Positions 1 through 13,523 of a stretch of 64,000 nt of DNA are shown one piece after another (position 1 is the stretch's first letter; the number at the start of each line of letters is the position of its first letter). The DNA lies in contig RCAB01000096.1 in assembly GCA_003640385.1 (NCBI GenBank), positions 1 to 64,000 of the forward strand, read 5' to 3'. A model generated the notes under the pieces. That model did no database searches, had not been told where the DNA came from, and saw only the letters and a list, made by a program, of their open reading frames with translations. A program made the translations under genes and the position numbers. This DNA is from Setaria digitata. Lineage: Eukaryota > Nematoda > Chromadorea > Rhabditida > Setariidae.

Positions 1-2852
1 AGAAGTTCGGAAGACTTCGAAAATTAACTTTGTCAAGTAAATCAGATGAATTTGCATTTCTTTCTTGCCGTATAGTGTTATCAACTGTTGTCTCTCTTTT
101 TTCTTTTTTCTTTGCTCCCAGCTGAATTTTCTTTAGCAAGGTATATTGTACCAAAGAAATATTTGAAGTTAATCAGAATCTTTGATAAACTAATTATTTG
201 GAAAAAATTTTGACTTTATGCTTACTTTTTAGACAAATAAGTGAGTTTTTGGTTCTTCCGGCAGAAAAAAAAATTTATTGTCCAAAACAAGACAAGCATA
301 CCTGAAAAATATTATGTGCTACAAGCAATTATGAAAATATCACGAAAACTTCACCCGTTGCAGCCAAAAATTAATTTATGTCTTAAACTTAATTTAGGCT
401 AACTGCAATAAAATGAACGATAATGAATTATATTTCGTATGTTAGACTCATTAATAGATTCATATCCTAAGACAATTCCAGCTTTACAATAACTTCCATG
501 ACTACCAGGGAAAAATGAACCTAAATCAGGCTTGTTTAGGGACGGGATCGATACACAACGAAATAGATTTATTTATCATTTCTAGAATGAGATGAAGGAA
601 GTTCAGTTGTGGAAAAATTTAGATGAAGCCAAGTTGTTTGTCTAAACTCCACTGAATTCATGATGAAAGAGTGAATTAGAAATTTCGCAGTCCTTTGAAA
701 TGTTATGTTTTGCATCTAACATAACGTAAAATACTTTCCCACTGAACGGCGGAACACTGACTGAGTGTTATTGCTTTTGAGTATTACTTTTTAGTCCGCT
801 CCTTTTCTAGGTATTCGTTGTAGGAGTACTAATAAACGCTTCTCCCAGATGGATAAAAACAATTGCAACATTTTCAGATTGGAGGATTGAATAGTAATTC
901 TGATTTGTATTTTATAAGGAATTTTCTTGTATATTATAATTAAATGATACTTAATTTTTGGTTTAGATTCGGATTTTTTTTTACTACCAGCAATTTGCGC
1001 GCTAATTCGAAATCTGCGAGATTTTTTCAAAATTTGATAAAAATTAAGGTTGCCAATCAATTTTCGTTTGTTTGCAATAACTGGTGGTACAAGCTTAACC
1101 ATACAATGGCTAATACATGCAGGAGGATGATGTAAATTTTTAGCAAGAGAGGCTTATGAGTTCATTCACAAGTTTTTTTATTTTTTGTTGATTTCAATCT
1201 CAACTGTATTCAAAAAATGAGCTTTTGGGCGTGTATGAACTACGTCCTGATAGACCACTCATTTACCGTAATCCGAATACTTTGAAATTAACTCCAGTAG
1301 CTTGTTTGCGCTAGTAGATCCTTTGGCCTTCTTATATTACCATATAATATGGAAACATCTAAAAGACGGCTTCATCTGATAGAGGTAGGAATTCCTCTAT
1401 TGGCTTTACATTTTAAAAGCAAGAAAAAAAGCAATTGCGAAAAAATAAATTTGTCATGTTTTCAAACTTTTTAAAAGTGGTATATTAGCGGAAATATAAA
1501 ATAGTGATTATAAGTACTGTTGGACATGAAAAATCTGATGCCCTAGCACTTCTGATTAATATATTGATATTTTTAGGAGTGTAATCAAACTAGCTTAGAT
1601 AATCTGTTTCTTTGATGCCTTAAAGATGAAATATTCATCCGCAAGTTTAAAGCATGATTAAAACTTGTTTGGTGAAATTCTTGCAAGGATACGAAAGTAC
1701 GATAATGAAGTGACCTTTTCACAGTTGCGATTCGAATCTTGTGCTTCTCAAAAAACTTTGAAATTAACTTGATTCTTTACTTAAGAAAAACGATGGCCAG
1801 TAATTCATTAGAAGATTTTCCCGAAGGCCACAAAAACGAAATTTAATTGGAAATTAAAATTAATAAATAAGACTAACTTGCATGAAAATTATACTCACAG
1901 TTAATAAACAGAACCTTTGGAAACATTTGTTCAGATCTGCTATGAACTCAAAAAGTGACATTTACAGTTACGAAAATATAGTAGAAATGGCACCTAACAT
2001 AACATGTCTCGAAGTGGCATAGACAAGTGGAACTATCCCGGAAGGGCGCAAACATGTGAGCCAAGTGAGATGCATAATAGAACAGTAAACGCATGAAGGT
2101 AAAAAAAATAACAGAAGTAAGCGTATCGGAAGTGGACGTCCATCTATTACGTTTATTTAGACTAAGGTCTATTTAGACGTATGTCCATTTATTTAGATTA
2201 AAAATCTATAATTCGTGTTGACTGGTAGCTGAAACTGGTCAGGCAGTCGTAAGTCTCTTTGTTCAGTTCGAACTACTCTCGAAAAGTTTCTAATAATATG
2301 ACTAGTCATATCTTATTATCACTTGTCGACCTCGAAGAACAATCCTTTGTTTTTAATTTACCAGTGAATAATCATTTTAATATGGTTATTCGATATAGAC
2401 CAGAGCTGCAGCTCGAGGTTTCTAGTAAATCCTGTTCCGTTAATTCCTTGCAAAGGATTCAAAAGACATGATGACGACAAGAATACAACTGAATGACCTG
2501 TTTTCCTGAGCTTATCTGTAAATGCTTTTGCATACGTGCTTAGTTTTTTCTCCATCACAAATCAAACTTCAAAATAAATAAGAAATCAACAAGGTAATAT
2601 TCGTTGAAATAAATTTATTTTGCTTTGAAGAGAATAAATGAATCAAAATGTGTGAATCCTTTAGCAGTTCAGAACAAAATTATGTTAATTAAATGATTTC
2701 TTAATTATACTGTAATTCGTGGAGAATAAATAAGGAACTATAAGATGAGCTGAAAATAAAAACAAAAAGTATGCCACTCACATTATTTGATTGCACCACT
2801 GAAAGAATATAATTCAAAAACGTCCTCATATCTATCCAAAAAAATTTTCCAC

Positions 2853-2887
<35 letters not shown>

Positions 2888-2997
2888 AATGTTGTGACGA
2901 AATACATAGTATATGGGAATAAGTACAGCGCAGTCGCTCCCATTAAATTTTGAAAACCACAAAAGAAATGGAAAATTGAAACGATTAAAAAATTCGA
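1..2997. other. Non-coding AT-rich DNA downstream of the first gene
   Basis: No exon could be supported here on either strand. Short open frames exist but have no recognisable protein sequence or consistent splice sites. The stretch holds a run of 32 T at 2855-2886. The part nearest 2998 is expected to contain the 3' UTR of the minus-strand gene that ends there, but no clear polyadenylation signal was assigned. Confidence 0.6.
2855..2886. repeat. 32-base T tract
   Basis: An uninterrupted run of T lies just downstream of the stop of the large minus-strand gene. It is probably non-coding low-complexity DNA. Confidence 0.85.
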
Positions 2998-5900
2998 TTA
3001 AATCTGTCCCTTATTCTCTTCATCGCAAATTGATCCCCAAGAATCTTGTCGATGAAGATTCTCCAATGCTTCGTCCTTTTTGATCCCCCATTTTGTATTC
3101 ATTGGCATCAATGCTTTACGCAACTTTGAATGACTAAAATTAAAATATTTTAATTTGATTTTGAAAAAAAAAATTGGCAATTTCGTATAAAACAATAAGC
3201 AAAAAATATCGTGAGCTTGAGTACAATCATAAATAGATTGGAAATTAACTATAATTACAGCTTTTCAATAATAAAAAATAAATCTTGATCACTATTTTAT
3301 TGCGTTTTTTTTTCGTATAAGATGACTTTTGAGTAGACTAATAGACAGTCTGAATTCTACGTGTACGGATGAACAGAAGAAATTCAAATGAATTACTTTG
3401 ATGTCCGCGGGCAGAACTTTTTAGTATGATCGATGCATCCACAAATGTTGCACGCTGGACCACTTTCGAAAAATTTATGAAGTAACGGGAAGACGTTAAA
3501 GTCTTTTTGATGCTGAAAGTATGAGATTTAGCAGTGGTTAGAATGTACGTGAATGCTTCTGCACGCACGTGAAAAGTGATGTTATCTTACTGAAGAAAAT
3601 GAGAGAGGTGTGTGAGTGTAAAAGAGAGAAAGTTAATGGGCATACCGAAGTGGAAGGCCTAGTCGAATAACTAGGTCCAGACTCTTCCGTCAGATCAGTA
3701 GTTTCTCTCCTCATGTTTCCTTTTCTGGCTGTTTGTTGTATTTTCGCAAAAGCCTTTTTCTGAGCGACGCATTCTGACACTAATCCTGAACTAACAAACT
3801 ATTTCTGCAAATTTTCACACTATATGTTGAGCAGAAAATAAATAGATTAGATAGTTTCTGCCTAGGCGATTCGACTTAATGAAATAGAAAAAAGGCTCGA
3901 AAATGTAAAAATAAAGATTGTGTTTTCCTTGAAGCATAAATTAAATGATAGAGGAGCCTTCTTGAAATAATACCCTGTCCATCTTGTCGTTGATGCATCA
4001 TTACAGTGGCACTCAGAATGCCTGCACTCGGTAAATTCAAATTAGATAAATCGCTTGGCAGTGAATAACTGCGCTGCATATCGACGCTTTCTCTAATATT
4101 AGCTAAAAGAAAAAGTGGTAGATGCACCGAAGAGCCAAAATTTAGAGAAAATAAATGTCATTTAAATTCTTAACTGAAATATTTGAGAAATGAAATCAAT
4201 GAGTCATCAAATGGGATCAGTTTAAACAAGAAGTCATTTCTGAAAAGTTAATAGTTGATAGATGCTTTCAACATATGCACAAAGATCCCTCTTTTATTAA
4301 TTTGCACAAATTATAGAAGAAAAGAATTTAAAAAATAACTATAAATTAATGAACAGTTTACCTGCGCTGGCGCCAAAGCTCACTTCATCATCAAAAGGAT
4401 CCACTGGCCTCCTAACTTGTGGATCATACGGTATTTCCATCCGGAATATTTCTGAATTCCGAAATATGCACTCTTATAGAAATTCTTATCGAAAGTTTTT
4501 TAAGCAAAAATTTCTGAGGTGTAAACAATTGGAATTGCATTTTCCTTTCTCACAATAGAAACGAAAATTTCAAATGTAAATATATTTATGAAGATCTTAC
4601 CATTATGAGTTATTGGAAGATTAACTGATTGAATTGACTTAGGCCTTTCTAGGCTCGGTCGAGAATGAAAATTGGGTCGTCGCAACGGATTAGCTTCCCA
4701 AACACTACCAACTTCGACCTCCAAATCAAATGGTATCTTTTTCTTCTTGTTTAATTCTGATAAATCTGATGGCTGCAATATATATTTTTAATTTTTTTGA
4801 TAATTTGAAATTTACACAGTGGAAAAGAAGGCTCTGTTTCTAGGAAATCGACCGAAAACTGATACAAGCTTACCACATTTTCATATTTATTCTTCATTGA
4901 GGAAAATGGCATCAGTTTTCCACCATCAACACTCCATATATACATCGGCCGTGCATAATCATACATGCCTGATCCGGAATTTGGGCCATTCTTCATTGCG
5001 CTAGCCCTTCCGATCCGATAGAATTCAGCTACTTCGTTTAAAAATTTGTCCATTTGCGGACGCATCGCCGGTTTCACTGCTTCATTAAGAATCTGAAATA
5101 TAAAAATACGATTTCGGCAGGAGTCAATGATAATCCATCTCCATAAGACTTTAATGCATATTCGTAAGCTAAGCCGCCAATCATGAATTCAATGTATTAA
5201 TTACCTAACTTTGCAAAATTTTGCTGAAAAAAAGACATTACCGGATTTCGTAGCAACAATCGGGTAGGCTTATATATTTTTACTGCTGAGGATGGTGGAG
5301 TATGTTCCACAATATATTGTTTTAATTCACTTGTATCTTTTCCATAGCGGGTCCATAAATCCATCAACTTTAAGCGATTATTTCAATAAGTAAAATTTTT
5401 AAAAAATGATTTCATGCCCTCTGCATCGTCAAAATTTTTATTATGAACTAATTTGAAAAAATATTTGGAACTATCCAAAAAAAAAAATTTCTTGAAGATG
5501 AATATTTCATTAACTAAATGAAACTAACATCAAGAATTGGATCCCGTTGCCGCAACAGCGACTTTAGATGAATTCCATAATTTATACGCTTTATGCTGCG
5601 TTCTAGTTCATGATCCTGAAATTACCCGGAATCTAAATTTTTTTATGCAATTATTCTTATTAATAGTAAAGGAGACACGGCTAGAACAATGTAAATGGAT
5701 TAAGATTAGCAAACCCTTTCTAATTTGAAAAATTAGACATTCATTTTCTATTCCTCTTCAAAAAACTTGATAACACTGGTAGAGAAACCTAAACAATATA
5801 CTTGAATTGATAAAGTTGGAATCCCACTGATAACCTTAAAAGTAAAAAAAAAAAAAACTGAATTATTGTAGAAAAAAGATTTGTTTACTCTTTGAAGTCA

Positions 5901-8900
5901 TACAATGTTTCAAAGCTGTAGAAGGCCTCTTGAATTGCAAACATCCATGAGACCTTTTCTTTCCAGCATTTCAGTTCAAACAGTATAATATGGAAGAGGG
6001 AAACTGATTTATAAATTAGATGGTTTTAATAAAACGAAACTGAAATACAATGTTGCTTGGGAGACACTTAACACTTTTAAAATGAAATGAAATTTGACAA
6101 ACCACTAAGCCAGGTCGGGTGCCCCACTTTGATAACGATAAAAATATCTTCGCGTCATCGGTGGACAGCATCTTAGAATCTTCTACGTAAGCTTCCGCCC
6201 AGTGTAAAACTCGATGCTTCGCGTCAAGTATTACTCTCTCTCCCACGTAGTTTGTTTTCTGAACTCGATTTACGAGGGAAAATATCCATTTAATCATCTC
6301 CTGCAGGTTTCTATCAGCTGCAAAAAGAATTACTTTTTGTCGCTACTTCAAATGATGATATTCTTAATTTGAAATTTTTTAATTCTTGACTTTCGAAGTT
6401 GAATTTGTTAAATAATATCTAATATAAGCTACTTTTTCTCCCATATCTTCCAGGACAATGCTTGCGTAAACTCGTAAATCGACTACGCCTGTGAGAACGC
6501 AAGAAAAGTTTAAAAAGAACCAAAAATTCAACAAAGATAAATTCCGGGATGTGGTTGAGATGCTGAACGAAAGCGCATTCTAGATCCAAATTAGTGCAAA
6601 AGCCTGAAAAAAAGAAGAAATGAAATTTTTGTATAAACTCTTTTAACATTTACCGGCTAGGGAAGAAAACTGTCGTTTTGAATTTAAAATTGCATTGTTC
6701 ATAAATTTCATTTTTCATTTATTAGTAACGCATTCATCGAAACTAATTTGAATAAAAAATGTCCTAAAAGCTTACCGTCAATTAGTAAAGCTAAGGAGAA
6801 GAATGTTTTGGATTTGACCCCAGCATAAGTAATGGGTAGCAACTGTCTAGCCCATTCGATTCGTTCCTCTTGATGAAATGAATTTACTGGCTTTTCTGGC
6901 ACCTGAAATAAGTTTCAGAAATCATCCATAAATAATTGCTTTGAACCTAAAATTAGTCGTCCTGAATTCACAATTTCTACTGCTTCTTCATGACAGAAAA
7001 AATATATCGCAAGATATTTAAAAAAGAATAACAGTCATCATTACTCATTATAAAAACAATGTAATTTAGGAAGGACTGATGTCTTTAAATCTCAATGAGT
7101 ACCAACTGATTCGTAAAAAATGCAAATTTCTACAAAAATTCTATGAAACGTTATAAAGGCTCACATTAACTCCTCTCGAAGCAAGTAATTTACGGAGCAA
7201 TGTCTTCGTTAAATAGTAATCAGCATACCAAGGAAATTCCTTTCTTGCAACTAACTCATCCAAATAAGTGAGCGCATTTTCAGTAAAAGAATTTTCCTTG
7301 AGTAAAGGAGAGAGACGTCTTTCCAACTTGGAAAGAATTAAATCTACAAAGAAAGAATTTCCACCATAAAACTTCAGTTTTACTAAATCCAAGACCAAAA
7401 ACAGATAGTACTATAACCAAACCTATATAGAAGTAACGTGAACCATGAACTGTATTGGGAAGTGGAAAAGTATACTGTGAATAGAAGGCTCCAATTAATC
7501 GTACCACCTCCACTTCTGTAAAACTTAATGAAAAGTAATCTGAAGGAAACGGTTGATTTGTTGATTTTTTTTTTATTCTCGTTATCTTTCATTATTTCAC
7601 ACTTAATGAAAAATCAATTAATAACTTACTTTCTTCTGCCTCAGCTCGTATGTTTTGTCCAGTTTCATCCGCTTGTTCGGCAATATGGTCAAATGACCAA
7701 GCTATTTCCGAACTGCAAACATCTAGCAACTTTCCAATTGTGACGGCGGCACAGACCTCAAATTCTTCACAATTATTCAATCGCTCTGGTGGGAGACTGA
7801 AGTTAAAATTTCTAAGAAAAATGATTGACGAGTGCAATGAGGTATTTTTAACTCACCTTACGTATAGGCTGTTCCATGTTTGGGATAAGTATCTTGTTGA
7901 TAAGAGTTGTTGGATTTAGTATTGTACGCCATCCCTGATCCATGCAAAGACCTGAAAAATATGTCTTATCAGCAACTGAAAATCAAAAGTCGATGAAAAA
8001 AGAAAATGGTGTAATTTATTAATGGTGACAAAGTCAATGCTCTGTTAATTTGGTTTATTTCAAATTCCGATGGTTTAAAAAAAGACCATTCTTTTTATGT
8101 AATTAATTTTACTGCAAAATAGGCATTGGAAAGGATGGCAACCTCAATCTTGTACTTGATATCTGAATTCCACGAATTTCCGCCGATAAGGAATGATTTC
8201 AGGAAAAGGATAACTTTAATAGATTTTCAAGTAATACTTCTTCCTTGGGAATTCAAACTTAAAATAGTCCCTTTAATAGATTACCATTTATTATTTCTGT
8301 TTTTATTTAAAACATTTCCATTGCTAATATTCGTATGATACTGATGGATTAAGGAAAACGCAAATTAGGAAAATATGACAAAATATCTTACTAGCAATGA
8401 ATGAACCATAGTTCCGACTTATGAATTCTCTATGTGGAACAGCCATCAAGATTTCATCTATGAGGTAAAGTAAGTTTAACGGAGTTTTGTTTCGTGGTTC
8501 TTTCCGTCCCATTAAATATTCTGTTACTGTCGGAAGTGACCGAAAAGCCTAAAAGAAATAAATTCCAAATTTATCACGTTCTTCATATTTTTCAATTACT
8601 TTCATAAAACAGATCTGTAAGGAACAGTGGGCAAAATAATGATTCGACACGACGATTTTCAAATTAATTGCTTAGATTTTCTACTGACAAAAATTAAGGG
8701 CATGCGAGCGTTTTTAAATTCTCGACCTTTTAACGAATGTTTTGACGAAAGCTTTAGATAGATATATTGAATGATTAGCAAAATCTGAAAAGGTTAGATG
8801 AGACTAAATTCTGTTTCTTGAGAGTAGTCATGCTTGTTCTTACTAAAACAGCAACCGAGAAATTTCGCTCTCTCGTGTGAAGTAACCAAAACTATGTGTC

Positions 8901-11900
8901 ACGGGACTGGAAATTAGCCTTAGTGGCTGTTTCTCACTATTAATTTTCTTTCTTTTTTCTTGAAATTTCAATGTCCTAAAAGCCCNCAACCAAAACTATG
9001 TGTCACGGGACTGGAAATTAGCCTTAGTGGCTGTCTCTCACTATTAATTTTCTTTCTTTTTTCTTGAAATTTCAATGTCCTAAAAGCCCTATTTCTCAAA
9101 CAGAAAATATGTAGCGCTGAAATAGTTGGCCTTTTATAGTTCATAGGAAAAGTAATAGGTATTTAAACACTTTTACCTTTAGCAATGGATGTAAAAGCTC
9201 AGTATTCGGACTTATTATTGCTAGGATTTCGCTCCAGAACCATTCGCTATCACAATAAAAAATTAACTGACAACAGAGGTTTTTCACAAGCTAAAAATAA
9301 TAAACTTTTGTTCAATACTAATTGTTAGTTCTTCATTTTTGAAATGAGTTGCTTCACTTTTCACTAAACTGCGACAATTGGTTGAAGAAAATACTCCCAT
9401 CCATTGTTTTACAAAGAACAGTAAATTTGGAGTTAGCAGAAACTGAACTTAATTGTTCAGCTGTCCATAACATTATGGACAAAACCATGTAGAAGTTTTG
9501 AAAATCTTAAGAAGTGACTTCAGAAATTTAGGATTATTTTCAAGGTAACCGAAGTACTTACAGTGTAAGCATAAGACAGTAAGGGATTTCTGAAATTTAG
9601 TTCATGGAAGAAATTACCTGCTTGTTATCCTTCCTTATAGAATATTCATTCCTAATCATTTCTTGAGCCTGAAGCGCATTATAGGAGGATGGATCCTTTT
9701 GATTTTCTTCGAACTGCAGCTTGAAATCAGTTAATTTGTCGAGATTCTCAGTGTTGAGTGTTTTGATGTATTGCATAAGTAGCTGTAATGATCGTCAATT
9801 TGGCATTTCTATAAGAGTAAAAATTTAGAATTAAATGGCTCTTTGATGGATCCATTCTAAAGTGTTACCTTGAAATAGGCTAACTGCATGTGAGTGTTAG
9901 CGTAACTCACAATCAACGATTTTGCTTTTACAGTCCTGAAATATATTACCAAATATAGTCTACCGTGTATTTTACTTGTGTATTGCTCTTCCCTAATAAA
10001 ATTTAAAAATTATATCTTATAAGATTTTATTATTTTTTACTTTTTTCCGGAAAATTTTCTTGAAATTTTCATAAACATTTGAGTTTTATCTTTTAGCATG
10101 AAAAACTTGCTGTTGAGCTGTCATTAAAGATGGCATGAAGAAACGTTCATCGATCAGCAAATCCAAGTGAGGAGCAATACCTATGTCCTTTAAAAAATAA
10201 AAATTTGTGACAAATTAAAATTTTATTTAAATGTGTTGAAAAACTCTGCATTACTGCATATTATTTTTTGTTTTTTGACATCCAACAAGTCATTTAAATC
10301 AAAATTTGTCACAGCGGAAATAATTAAAGGACACACCATCTCATACAACTTCTGGACATCTTCTATCGTAACCAAAAGAAGGTTCGGGTCGAAGAAATTA
10401 CTTGGTCTCATTGTTCGAACAACTCCTTTCTGAAATAGTACAACTAGGAAACAGCAACAAAGAATCAGAATTACTCGAGGACCTAATCAAAAGCAAAACG
10501 ATGAACAATCCGAGAGGATCAAGATTTAGCAATAAACATAAATGTACGATATTCCTAAACTATCTACTGACCGCAAGAAGGTTGTACGTTTCGCCGTTTT
10601 TTATGAATTGAACGATTTCGAAAAGAACACCACAAGAGATGAATTCTGCTTGATATCTTCGTTTTCTTAGACATAAGAATCTTCCTACATCACTATAAAC
10701 CGATTCCAGGAAGTTTAATTCACGTGCGAGATCGGTCTTCTGAAATCAACAGTGTCACAGGATCGAATGTGGAAATGCGAAAACCAATGAAATGAGACCA
10801 GAACTGACCTCATATATGGTGAAATCAAATAAGGGACAATCAATTATGCATCGGAGAAGTAGGAAACCATTGGCTCGAGCGAACAGAACAACGGCATGAA
10901 CAATATTTTTGTATAGCATCTTAAAATTTTACAGAATTGAAAGTACGTAAGAGGAAAAGCAACTCATTTCGAACAAATGACATCATTTAAAAGTTTCTCA
11001 TAAGTGATTCAAGAACGATAATTTTGACTTAGTGGTAAAGATACTGTAGGAAAAGCTTGCTTTTACGAAGGCCATCTCCATTACTGCCATTGTATCACTA
11101 TTTAATCGGATATTAAAAATATCGGCAATTCTGAAGTAAGGAGCGATTCCAAATTGATAAGCAACGTACTGGTTCATATCACCAACTGTTTCAAATATAA
11201 TTCCATAATAGTTTCTGAAAAAGTTGGAAAGATTTAAGCATAGAAATAAATGAATCAAAAATGAACGTTTGGAACAACTATCGAATGAGATATGAAACAG
11301 ATCAGTGATCGGTGATAATTTTTCCTGCTGATAGTAACATGAATAAGATCTAAATCAGTTTATAAAATAGTGAGTGAAGGTTTGGTATTGTGATGAAGAA
11401 ATCTGGAGGTGATCGATTGCTCGAGTTAAAAGGAACTTCTTCTTTATACCTAAATTTTTTTCAATTACTCGCAAAATTATGTCAAATACTGCTGAAACAC
11501 AAATTTACCTGTACTGGAAATCCAGAACTTCAGTAAGCACACCAATTATTCTCACATTTTCAAGAATCGAATGGCTTATTTTTCTGTGTTCTTCAACTTT
11601 TTCGGCGACTTTTACCAAAAGATCCAAAGATTTATTTCTATCCAACTGCTCACCTTCTCCTTCAACTTTCGCAACATTTGTTTCTTCACATTCTTGTGGA
11701 TTTACATTTACTTCTGTCGTCCTTTTTTCAGTGTTTCCTTCACCTTCCTGTTCTTCAATTTCTCTATTCAAAAATACAAAATCGCCCTCACTGTTAGTAC
11801 TGCCTGATTCACTCCCTGAATCCATTTCCAGAATTCTCCGTGTGATATGTTTCTCTTTTGTTCTAACTTGAAGCTCACCGCTAATTAAAGTAATCGATAT

Positions 11901-13523
11901 CTTCACCACAACAGTACTGCTTGTGGGTTTTTCAACTGAAATTATTATAATTATGAAACATGCTACTCTAATAATGAAATATCTTATCTTAGTCTGTTCG
12001 TTACTGAAAAAAAAAGGCAGCAATAATTGGAAATAACTAAGTAAAAAAATAAAAAAAAAAAAAAGAAAGAGAGAGAGAGAGAAAGTGAAGTCGCAAGTGC
12101 AACGATACAAAACAAGCAGTAAAGAGTGAAAGGTCAGTTAGTACAAGATGACCTCGTGTGTAAAATCGATTGACCTCACCAATTTAATCAATCCTCCAAT
12201 TCTTCTGCTACAACACCATTAAATCGGCTTGCAGCGTGCAATTAATTATATTTGATTTTATTGAATTATGCAACTTAAATCATAAGTCTTAAAAAACGGA
12301 ACATTTCCGAAAACTGTGAATCTATGAGTTCAACTACTGGAAGTTCAGTGAGGTCAAACAACATTGCACTGTTTTCATCATTTTTTTATAGTTAAAAAGT
12401 ACCTTGTCTTTTGCGAATCTATCTTAATAAACCTACCGTTTCTATAATTTGATATGTTAGGGTGTATCGCTGTGGCATTCGACTCCACAGATGTAGCAGC
12501 TTCAATTACGCCTAGTTTTTTACTACAAAAAGATCCAGGGCTTTTTGAAAAAATTGCTTCCTGGTCAGCAATTATCAATGATTCTTGGATATCATTTTTC
12601 GTCCCACTGGTATCACCCATATCTCCTAATACGATCGCCCGCTCAACTGTTCCCAGAGATTGTTTCTGAATAATTTTCTCAATTATTTCCGACTTGCCGA
12701 TGTCACTGGCAGCATCATCCTCTAAACTAACCTCTTATTTCCTAATTAATTCTCAGTGATTGAATAACATTGTTTTTACCATTAATTCGCTTACAACACC
12801 TGTCGGATGCCGTTCAATAATTCCTCGTCGACTAGCTTCCTCAAATTTAGTTGTCTCGGCTGCCGCATCTTGTTCTGCTAATTCCTTTCCGAATGTAGCA
12901 CTGTCTTCTTTTACCGATTCCGGAGCTAAATACAAGAACTTTTCAAACCTTATGAACAAGTCATATGACCATTTCCGTTCTAAAATTTCCTTTTTACTGA
13001 GAAAGTCATTTTTAAATACAGTTTGAATTATGAATTGATCTGGAAAAATAGTGATTTTTAAAGTAGTCATTCCATCTTTAAAAGCGTAAGGATTCAAGAA
13101 TTTATATTTAAGACAGTAAAAATCACCTTTGATTCTGGAAAAAACAGGCTTTTTTTTTGGGCCATGCCACTGTCTGCTCCTACTCCAAATCCACTTAGTT
13201 TGTACCGTAAATCTTTTTTCTGAACGTAATCAGTAGAGGTCAGATTTCCTCCTTTCGAAATGCTTTTCGTAGTTAAATCTTTCTTCAGTGCAATGAGTTT
13301 CCAAGAAAAAAAAAATTCTTAAGACAATTTTGACTTTTATATATATTTGTAAAATCTAAATTAAATTCGATGACATTGACTCTCCACTTCAATGTCATCA
13401 GATCTTAATACCCATTTTCTCTATTTCTCATTTGCTATTGACTTTGTTCCAATAATAATATTAGAAAAAATTACCTGAGGAGAAAATATGCTTATCTTTG
13501 GAGGATTTAGATTTTCTTAACAT
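2998..13523 (-). CDS. Large multi-exon protein, ARM/HEAT-like, with C-terminal CCHC zinc knuckle; family not recognised
   Basis: I do not recognise this gene. About 31 exons read on the minus strand give a protein of roughly 1,450-1,500 residues. It begins with a basic MLRKSKSSKDKH segment at 13523. A charged Glu/Ser-rich region follows (SGSESGSTNSEGDF, near 11850-11760), then a long run of predicted helices without obvious catalytic motifs, suggestive of an ARM/HEAT solenoid (about 11230-5500). Next is a conserved-looking block with FYRIGRASAMKNG (about 5090-4870) and a polar tail with RRPVDPFDDEVSFG (about 4440-4360). A zinc knuckle, C-x2-C-x4-H-x4-C, lies at 3452-3411. The last exons are 3785-3646, 3512-3397 and 3133-2998, whose phases match. 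Each exon named is bounded by AG and GT. The junction of exons 2 and 3 (about 13126-13060) is unresolved. Candidates include scaffold or RNA-associated roles, but that is only inference from the knuckle and the helical build. Confidence 0.8.
3411..3452 (-). other. CCHC zinc knuckle coding segment
   Basis: Within exon 3512-3397 the reading is CNICGCIDHTKKFC, an exact C-x2-C-x4-H-x4-C spacing. This motif typically binds single-stranded nucleic acid or mediates protein contacts in CCHC proteins. The exon is in phase with the one before it (ends 3646, phase 0) and the one after it (starts 3133), which supports it as real coding sequence of the large gene. Confidence 0.75.
8884..9089. repeat. 102-base near-identical copies around a single N (assembly join)
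   Basis: Bases 8884-8985 and 8988-9089 are the same 102-base sequence apart from one T/C difference. They are separated by N (8986) and one C. The pair lies in an intron of the large minus-strand gene, between its exons near 9250-9180 and 8550-8395. A contig overlap joined with one N explains this better than a biological tandem duplication. Confidence 0.9.
9976..9992 (-). other. Candidate 17-nt micro-exon of the large minus-strand gene
   Basis: The exon that encodes GIAPHLDLLIDERFF ends in phase 0 (donor just below 10110). The exon that encodes VKAKSLIVSYANTH starts in phase 2 (acceptor near 9937), so they cannot be joined directly. Between them, the 17 bases at 9992-9976 have AG on one side and GT on the other. 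They encode GRAIHK across the junction and restore the frame exactly. Confidence 0.55.

Noticed and set aside
2220..2290. Possible tRNA from an A-box-like TAGCTGAAACTGG and a GTTCGAAC motif
   Set aside because: The flanks do not form an acceptor stem and the box spacing and sequence do not fit a cloverleaf.
5537..5728. Plus-strand frame reading NLYALCCVLVHDP
   Set aside because: It is antisense to a minus-strand exon of the large gene (HELERSIKRINYG) that has proper AG/GT borders and phase.
2998..13523. Identification of the large gene as a ryanodine/IP3 receptor, UNC-79/UNC-80, Rictor or MED23
   Set aside because: None of the signature segments of these families that I know could be matched to the exons; left unnamed.
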